The notes under the pieces: model-generated
What the model was told of the DNA's origin: nothing
Databases searched by the model: none
Seen by the model: only the letters and a program-made list of their open reading frames with translations
Position numbers and translations under genes: made by a program
Source: UBA6136 sp039795615
Lineage (GTDB): Bacteria; Pseudomonadota; Gammaproteobacteria; Methylococcales; Methylococcaceae
Direction of reading: 5' to 3'
Length of the DNA: 19,872 nt
Assembly: GCA_039795615.1 (NCBI GenBank)
Contig: JBDKLO010000116.1
Location: 1 to 19,872, forward strand
Shown: piece by piece, positions 14,992 to 19,872 of the stretch
Position numbering within the stretch: position 1 is the first letter of the stretch
How the letters are laid out: each line of letters starts with the position of its first letter

Positions 14992-16005
14992 ATGAGCGCA
15001 AAACAGCATGTCCTGACCGGGATTACCACGACCGGCACACCTCACCTGGGAAATTACGTTGGAGCCATCCGACCTGCCATTGAGGCCAGCCACAGAGCCG
15101 ATGTTCTGCCGTTTTACTTTCTGGCCGACTATCACGCCCTGATCAAGTGCCATGAACCGGAGCGGGTGCAGCAGTCAACGCTTGAAATTGCGGCCACCTG
15201 GCTAGCCTTGGGGCTTGATACGGATAATGCTGTTTTCTACCGACAGTCCGATGTCCCCGAGATCGCCGAACTGGCGTGGATGCTGAATTGCGTCACCGCC
15301 AAGGGTCTCATGAACCGGGCACATGCTTATAAGGCATCCGTTCAGGCGAATCAGGACGCGGGTGAAGCCGACCCCGATAAGGGCGTCACCATGGGCCTTT
15401 TCAATTACCCCATTTTGATGGCAGCCGACATCCTGATCTTTAACGCCAACAAGGTCCCGGTCGGAAAAGATCAGATTCAGCACATCGAGATGGCTCGGGA
15501 TATTGCAGGTCGATTCAACCATATCTACGGAGAGCATTTCAGCATTCCGGAAGCGGTTGTCAGCGAAGACACCGCCACCTTGCTCGGCCTTGATGGTCGC
15601 AAGATGAGCAAGAGCTATGACAATACGATCCCCCTCTTCATGGCGGAGAAGCCCTTCCGAAAATTGATCAACAAGATCAAGACCAATTCACTGGAACCTG
15701 GCGTCCCCAAGGATCATGAAACCTGTACGCTTTTCAGCATCTACAAGGCGTTTGCGACGGCTGAAGAAACCCAAGCGATCAAGGCTCGTTATGCCGAGGG
15801 CATTGGCTGGGGTGAAATGAAGGGCGTCCTCTTTGAGTACCTGAACGATCACCTCAAGGAGGCCAGAGAGCGGTACGATGCGCTCATCGAATCTCCCGGC
15901 CAAATCGAGGAAACACTTCAAAAAGGTGCCGAAAAGGCCCGAAGCCTATCGCGCCCCCTGATGGAAAAGGTCCGCCATAGCGTTGGCATTCGCCCTCTGG
16001 GTTAA
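14992..16005 (+). CDS. trpS: Tryptophanyl-tRNA synthetase
   Basis: A 337-residue class I aminoacyl-tRNA synthetase that charges tRNA-Trp. The HIGH-type motif is in TGTPHLGNYVGA (14-25) and KMSKS is at 204-208 in DGRKMSKSYDN. GLFNYPILMAADIL (135-148) and VGKDQIQHIEMARD (157-170) are TrpS hallmarks. The ATG at 14992 is chosen over an in-frame ATG 84 nt upstream because the family begins directly with KQHVLTG and the length is then normal. No clear Shine-Dalgarno is visible. The flavoprotein gene follows 3 nt after the stop, so the two are co-transcribed. Confidence 0.97.
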   Translation: MSAKQHVLTGITTTGTPHLGNYVGAIRPAIEASHRADVLPFYFLADYHALIKCHEPERVQQSTLEIAATWLALGLDTDNAVFYRQSDVPEIAELAWMLNCVTAKGLMNRAHAYKASVQANQDAGEADPDKGVTMGLFNYPILMAADILIFNANKVPVGKDQIQHIEMARDIAGRFNHIYGEHFSIPEAVVSEDTATLLGLDGRKMSKSYDNTIPLFMAEKPFRKLINKIKTNSLEPGVPKDHETCTLFSIYKAFATAEETQAIKARYAEGIGWGEMKGVLFEYLNDHLKEARERYDALIESPGQIEETLQKGAEKARSLSRPLMEKVRHSVGIRPLG

Positions 16006-16008
16006 GGC

Positions 16009-17028
16009 ATGGAGACCGTGATTATCGGTTCGGGTCTTGGCGGCATCACGCTGGCCGAAGAACTGCATAAATTGATGCCCGCGCGGTCCATCAGAGTCCT
16101 GACTCAGGAGACCCATGGTTATTACGCCCGCCCGATGCTGTCCCACGGGTTTACCCGGGACGACATCGAGGAAAAGATCATCCTGAAATCGTTTGATACG
16201 CTCAGAGCCCTGGGAATCGAGGTCGATGCCGGATGCACGGTGAAGGCCATTGATCGAGAACAGCACCTGATTCACCTTCTGGAGAACGGACAAGAGCGCA
16301 CCCTGCCCTACGAGCTTCTCGCTCTGGCGCCTGGGTCCGGGGCGTTTGTACCCCCCTCCTTTCAGGCATTCATGGCCCAGCTGCGTTTCGTCAATAGCCT
16401 CGATGACCTCATTGGCCTTCGACGACTGAGAGAACAGGTGATAGCAACAGACAACACGCCCTCATGGGCCATTATCGGCGGCGGGCTCATTGGCTGTGAA
16501 GTGGCATCCGACATGGCACGGGCAGGAGACGCTGTCACGCTGATCCATGCGTTCCCAAAACTCATGGAGCGGCAACTTGAGGACGAGGATGCCACCCAGC
16601 TTGAGGCGGTTCTCCTTGATCAAGGGATCACGGTTCGACTGAATGCACCGGTCGATCATATTCGAGGCGTCGATGGGGCCCTGGAGGTCGGGATTAAGGG
16701 GGAACTCCTGGGACCTTTCAGCGGGGTGATCCTCTCGACCGGGTTCAAGCCCCGAACCGATCTGGCGCAGTCGGCAGGACTCAGGACCAACCGTGGCATC
16801 TGCGTGGATGAATGGCTTCGAACTTCAGATCCCGACATCTACGCACTCGGCGACGCCGCCGAATGCGACAACGGCAACATCTATGCCTATGTTCTTCCCG
16901 TTAGGCAACAGGCCAGTTGGCTTGCCCGCTATATTGCAGGACAAGAGACCAAGCCTTGGGCTCCGCCCGACTTCAAGCCAAGAGCGAAGGTTCATGGTTT
17001 TACCGCCACCCTCCCCTACAAGAACTGA
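16009..17028 (+). CDS. FAD-dependent NAD(P)H oxidoreductase, rubredoxin-reductase-like, short C-terminus
   Basis: A 339-residue pyridine-nucleotide-disulfide-type flavoprotein of the rubredoxin reductase/NorW group. The FAD-binding motif GSGLGG is at 7-12, the NAD(P)-binding GGGLIG at 157-162, and the second FAD motif IYALGDAAE at 277-285, followed by NIYAYVLPV as in rubredoxin reductases. No redox cysteine pair is seen, as expected for this group. Relatives are about 375-390 residues long and continue with a VKTPxLP motif and a C-terminal domain. Here the chain ends about 20 residues after the AGQET segment, so about 40-50 residues are missing. The other two frames do not restore the motif. 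The gene starts 3 nt after trpS. The redox partner (rubredoxin or other) is not in the window. Confidence 0.85.
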   Translation: METVIIGSGLGGITLAEELHKLMPARSIRVLTQETHGYYARPMLSHGFTRDDIEEKIILKSFDTLRALGIEVDAGCTVKAIDREQHLIHLLENGQERTLPYELLALAPGSGAFVPPSFQAFMAQLRFVNSLDDLIGLRRLREQVIATDNTPSWAIIGGGLIGCEVASDMARAGDAVTLIHAFPKLMERQLEDEDATQLEAVLLDQGITVRLNAPVDHIRGVDGALEVGIKGELLGPFSGVILSTGFKPRTDLAQSAGLRTNRGICVDEWLRTSDPDIYALGDAAECDNGNIYAYVLPVRQQASWLARYIAGQETKPWAPPDFKPRAKVHGFTATLPYKN

Positions 17029-17050
17029 CCTTTCACATATCAGGCACAGA

Positions 17051-17506
17051 ATGAACCATCGAATCCTTTATTTCGTCGCGTCGCTCCTTTTGACAGGCTG
17101 TGCCGGAATCAAGCATGAGGTCGCCGAATCCTCCGCCCGTAACATGGAGTTCCAACTCCACGAGGCCGGCTTCAAAATCCTCCTGGCCGATACGCAGGAA
17201 CGCCAGAACCTCCTGACGCGACTCCCCTCCGGCAAGATCAGCCGCCTTCCCATGGGGGGCACGGTGTATTTCATGTATCCAGACCCTGTCGTCTGCAGCT
17301 GCCTCTATGTCGGCCGCGATCAGGAAATGATGAAGCTGCAGAAGCTTGCCGTCGACATGCAACGTTCCAATCAGGCGCTCCTCATTCACGAGATTGGTGA
17401 AAACGAGCAAGCCCAGTGGGGGCCCTCAGGTCCCTGGGGGAATAACGGAATGTGGGCGTTCACAAACCCAAACAGCATGGGGCGCCCTGCTTACGATCCC
17501 GAGTAA
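17051..17506 (+). CDS. Small lipoprotein with CxC motif
   Basis: A 151-residue predicted lipoprotein: signal MNHRILYFVASLLL and lipobox LLTGC with C17; the next residue is Ala, so outer-membrane sorting is likely. After a helical region, residues 55-90 hold LLTRLPSGKISRLP and VYFMYPDPVVCSCLYVG, with C82 and C84. I recall this pattern, a YxYxDPxxCxCLYVG-like core with a W/G-rich tail, from unnamed proteobacterial lipoproteins of unknown function. The tail has WGPSGPWGNNGMW (123-135). An AGG lies about 7 nt before the ATG at 17051. It begins 22 nt after the flavoprotein and ends the trpS group; the palindrome at 17524 follows. Confidence 0.8.
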   Translation: MNHRILYFVASLLLTGCAGIKHEVAESSARNMEFQLHEAGFKILLADTQERQNLLTRLPSGKISRLPMGGTVYFMYPDPVVCSCLYVGRDQEMMKLQKLAVDMQRSNQALLIHEIGENEQAQWGPSGPWGNNGMWAFTNPNSMGRPAYDPE

Positions 17507-17523
17507 TCGGCCTTCGTCTCGTC

Positions 17524-17553
17524 GGCATGCATTCCCTCGAGCGAATGCATGCC
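17524..17553. other. 30-bp near-perfect palindrome after the trpS group
   Basis: The arms GGCATGCATTC and GAATGCATGCC (11 bp, perfect) flank a centre whose core, CTCGAG, is itself palindromic; only the C/C pair at 17535 and 17542 breaks the symmetry. It starts 18 nt after the lipoprotein stop. It could be a transcription terminator, although only TTC follows it, or a protein-binding operator for nhaD. I cannot choose between them from the sequence. Confidence 0.6.
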
Positions 17554-17586
17554 TTCTGGCGTATGATTTCGCCTTGATCTGAAGCA

Positions 17587-17645
17587 GGGAACGGCGGTCA
17601 GACTTGTCTGTCCCAGTTGATCATCAGTCTTACGGAACGCAAGTC
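17587..17645 (+). promoter_or_regulatory. Potentially structured nhaD leader
   Basis: GGGA (17587-17590) can pair with TCCC (17611-17614), enclosing an 8-nt internal bulge and a hairpin CAGA-CTTG-TCTG (17599-17610). The sequence GACTTG at 17601-17606 is complementary to CAAGTC at 17640-17645, which lies 5 nt before the nhaD ATG, where a ribosome-binding site would be. That allows a pseudoknot or an alternative helix covering the start region. No known riboswitch class is recognised. Confidence 0.35.
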
Positions 17646-17650
17646 AGCAC

Positions 17651-19105
17651 ATGAAACCTCTTTTTTGGTATCTCCCCCTCTTATTGATCCTCGGCACGCC
17701 CAGCCTCTGCCTCGCTGAAGCGATCGAACCCAAACTGGATCTGACATTGAGTTGGATCGGATATGGTTCACTGGCGATATTTTTTCTGGCTTACATTCTG
17801 GCAATGCTTGAAGAAAGCACCCAGCTTCGAAAATCGAAGCCCATGGTTTTTGCCGCAAGTTTAATTTGGGTGCTGATCGCGACTGTATACACCCGCCAGG
17901 GGCTAGGTGCGGACTCGGGGCAAGCCTTTCGAGCCAGCCTCGAAGGTTACGCAGAACTTTTCCTTTTCATCCTCGTATCCATGACGTATCTCAATGCCAT
18001 GGAACAGCGTGGCGTCTTTGAGAATCTCCGGGTCTGGCTATTGGGAAGGCGGTTTGGCTATCGCAAGCTGTTCTGGGTTACAGGAACCTTGGCCTTCTTC
18101 ATGTCATCGGTGCTGAACAACCTCACCACCTCCCTGCTGATGGGGGCTGTTCTCCTCGCCATGGGAAGAAAAAACAACAAATTCATCAGCGTGGCCTGCG
18201 TCAATGTGGTCGTAGCCACAAATGCCGGGGGATCCTTCAGTCCGTTTGGTGACATTACAACCCTGTTGGTCTGGCAAAAGGAAGTCGTTCCCTTCACGAG
18301 CTTCTTCGCGCTCTTTATTCCGGCTGTTGTCAATTTCGTTCTTCCGGCAAGCATCATGCATTTTTGGGTTCCCAAGGGAGCACCCAGCGCCCCCGAGGCT
18401 GCAAAACCTATGCGCCGTGGAGCCATGGGGATCGTATTCCTCTTCTTGCTGACCATTTTGACTGCTGTGTGCTTTGAAAACTTTTTGGACCTGCCTCCGG
18501 CTGCCGGCATGCTGGCCGGATTGTCCTATCTCAGTTTTTACTTCTATTACCTCTACAGTTCCCGCCACAAGGAAAATATCTTGGAGGCTGAGATCACCCA
18601 ATCTGTGATCGAAAGTTCACCTCAAAACGAATCGGATTCACCCAAGAAGACCGATGATGGCCTTTTCTTCGATGTGTTCCACAACGTCTCCCGGCTGGAA
18701 TGGGACACTCTCCTCTTTTTCTATGGCGTGATGGTGAGCGTCGGTGGACTGAGTTATCTTGGTTACCTCCATCTCGCCTCCCATGCGCTTTATGAAGATC
18801 TCGGCGCAACTTGGGCAAACATTCTGGTCGGCATTGTTTCGGCCTTTATCGACAACGGAACCATTATGTATGCGGTTCTGACCATGGCACCGGACATCAG
18901 TCACGGTCAATGGCTTCTGGTCACATTGACGGCTGGCGTAGGAGGAAGCCTTCTCGCCATCGGATCAGCGGCCGGGGTCGGCCTCCTGGGACAGATGGAG
19001 GGAAAATATTCCTTTATGTCACACCTGAAATGGAGTCCAGTGATCGCTCTCGGTTATGCCGGAAGCATTGTCACGCATTTTCTTTTAAATGGTCGGTACT
19101 TCTAA
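17651..19105 (+). CDS. nhaD: Sodium/proton antiporter NhaD
   Basis: A 484-residue inner-membrane antiporter of the NhaD family, which exports Na+ or Li+ in exchange for protons. A cleavable-looking N-terminal signal (1-23, ending SLCLAEA) is followed by about a dozen hydrophobic helices. Conserved motifs are SSVLNNLTTSLLMG (152-165), NAGGSFSPFGDITTLLVW (191-208) and FIDNGTIMYAVLTM in the C-terminal half. A charged cytoplasmic loop lies at about 303-345. The length is typical. The ATG has no strong Shine-Dalgarno, and the leader may be structured. pgaB begins 27 nt downstream in the same direction, with no terminator between. NhaD is frequent in marine and haloalkaliphilic gammaproteobacteria, hinting at a sodium-rich habitat. 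Confidence 0.95.
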   Translation: MKPLFWYLPLLLILGTPSLCLAEAIEPKLDLTLSWIGYGSLAIFFLAYILAMLEESTQLRKSKPMVFAASLIWVLIATVYTRQGLGADSGQAFRASLEGYAELFLFILVSMTYLNAMEQRGVFENLRVWLLGRRFGYRKLFWVTGTLAFFMSSVLNNLTTSLLMGAVLLAMGRKNNKFISVACVNVVVATNAGGSFSPFGDITTLLVWQKEVVPFTSFFALFIPAVVNFVLPASIMHFWVPKGAPSAPEAAKPMRRGAMGIVFLFLLTILTAVCFENFLDLPPAAGMLAGLSYLSFYFYYLYSSRHKENILEAEITQSVIESSPQNESDSPKKTDDGLFFDVFHNVSRLEWDTLLFFYGVMVSVGGLSYLGYLHLASHALYEDLGATWANILVGIVSAFIDNGTIMYAVLTMAPDISHGQWLLVTLTAGVGGSLLAIGSAAGVGLLGQMEGKYSFMSHLKWSPVIALGYAGSIVTHFLLNGRYF

Positions 19106-19132
19106 AACCGTCTGAAAATTGGTCTAAGCCTT

Positions 19133-19872
19133 ATGAGATGTGTGACACTGCGTCTTCGCGCGGTCATTTTCTTTTTTGCCTGCGTTGCCATTTGGCAAAC
19201 GCCTCCCTTGCAGGCGGCCGGCAATACCTTTATTGCCCTCAACTATCACGACATTATTCCTGAAGAAGAGCGCGTCCCGCCCTTTGATCGAGTTGCCGTC
19301 TGTCAGGAGCACCTTGAAAGCCATTTCGCCTGGCTCAAGAAGTCGGGCTACCATGTTGTCAGCTATCAGGACATCGTCAATGCTTCCAAGGGGGGTAAAG
19401 CTCTTCCGGAAAAGGCGATTCTCCTGACCTTCGATGACGGCTATGAGAGCTTTCACAGCCGGGTTTTTCCCCTTCTGAAGAAATACCATTACCCCGCCGT
19501 GGTGGCGCTGGTTGGCACCTGGATGGAATCCGAAACGGCAGCGGAACGCCCCCAGGGCAAGACCCTGTTGAGCTGGGCTCAGGTTCGTGAACTCGTCAAC
19601 TCAGGTCTGGTCGAGGTCGCCTCCCACAGCTACGGCCTTCATCACGGCATTCTTTCGAATCCCCAGGCGAACGAACAGGCCGCCGCGACCACCCATGCTT
19701 ATGACGCCGATCTTCGGCAATACGAAGACGACGAGGAATACCGCCAGCGCATTAATGCGGCGGTCGCTCAAAGCGCCAATTTCATCTGGCAGCACGCCGG
19801 CGTGAGACCCCGGGTCATGGTCTGGCCCTTTGGCGAATATAACGAATGGTTGCTGGAAGCGGCCCGCGACGC
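19133..19872 (+). CDS. pgaB: Poly-beta-1,6-N-acetylglucosamine N-deacetylase PgaB (partial)
   Basis: The first 246 codons of a gene cut by the right edge. Residues 1-29 are a signal peptide (MRCVTLRLRAVIFFFAC and onward); C17 may serve as a lipobox-like cysteine. The polysaccharide deacetylase domain follows: NYHD (37-40), KAILLTFDDGYESF (94-107) with metal ligand D102, VEVASHSYGLHHG (160-172) with H165 and H170 at the PgaB spacing, and VMVWPFGEYN (228-237). PgaB removes some acetyl groups from the biofilm polymer PNAG in the periplasm before export. The C-terminal glycosyl-hydrolase-like domain would lie beyond the window. Position-by-position resemblance to E. coli PgaB is clear. No other pga gene is visible; pgaC or pgaD may follow. 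Confidence 0.9.
   Translation, partial: MRCVTLRLRAVIFFFACVAIWQTPPLQAAGNTFIALNYHDIIPEEERVPPFDRVAVCQEHLESHFAWLKKSGYHVVSYQDIVNASKGGKALPEKAILLTFDDGYESFHSRVFPLLKKYHYPAVVALVGTWMESETAAERPQGKTLLSWAQVRELVNSGLVEVASHSYGLHHGILSNPQANEQAAATTHAYDADLRQYEDDEEYRQRINAAVAQSANFIWQHAGVRPRVMVWPFGEYNEWLLEAARD

Noticed and set aside
16900..17040. A frameshift as the cause of the short flavoprotein
   Set aside because: Translation of the other two frames gives no VKTPxLP-like motif or rubredoxin reductase C-terminus.
17556..17575. A sigma-54-like TGGC ... CGCC in the nhaD leader
   Set aside because: GG and GC are 11 nt apart rather than 10, and the elements do not match consensus beyond those bases.
1..19872. tRNA/rRNA genes, CRISPR arrays, IS elements, prophage or attachment sites
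   Set aside because: No cloverleaf, spaced repeats, transposase or integrase motifs, or terminal repeats were seen; gene order and composition look like core chromosome.

Overview
This is a continuous stretch of bacterial chromosome, moderately GC-rich and densely coded, with no sign of phage, IS elements, CRISPR or RNA genes. The gene content points to a gammaproteobacterium, because DUF1249/YqiB, DUF2959 and NhaD are families typical of that class. A soluble NAD-dependent formate dehydrogenase suggests formate oxidation, as in a methylotroph or facultative autotroph. The genus cannot be named from the sequence.

Layout. (1) 1-5967, minus strand: the operon fdsG-fdsB-fdsA-fdhD(fdsC)-fdsD for a molybdenum formate dehydrogenase; fdsD runs off the left edge. 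(2) 6227-6922, plus: a DUF2959 protein without the usual lipoprotein signal, convergent with amtB across a strong UUCG terminator. (3) 7027-11682, minus: a nitrogen block of glnK-amtB, a lone Anbu (proteasome-type) gene, and a porin-lipoprotein pair. Both glnK and the porin have recognisable sigma-54 -24/-12 promoters with NtrC-type palindromes upstream. (4) 11866-13662, plus: recQ, ending tail-to-tail with a minus-strand group of a PilZ-like protein, queD and DUF1249 (13669-14834). (5) 14992-17506, plus: trpS, a C-terminally short rubredoxin-reductase-like flavoprotein and a small lipoprotein, closed by a 30-bp near-perfect palindrome. (6) 17651-19872, plus: nhaD with a potentially structured leader, then the start of a pgaB-type PNAG deacetylase cut by the right edge.

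How it works together. The Fds complex passes electrons from formate to NAD+, and FdhD prepares its molybdenum cofactor. GlnK and AmtB sense and import ammonium. The sigma-54/NtrC signals in front of the porin suggest it is an outer-membrane entry route induced by nitrogen shortage. Anbu lies between these two putative NtrC-controlled units, without the partner genes usually found beside it.

There is no clear new defence or mobile system here. The best leads are the inferred nitrogen regulon (porin, lipoprotein, possibly Anbu), the nhaD leader whose hairpin loop can pair with the bases just before the start codon, the shortened flavoprotein behind trpS, and the signal-less DUF2959 protein. 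No gap between genes exceeds 300 bases.
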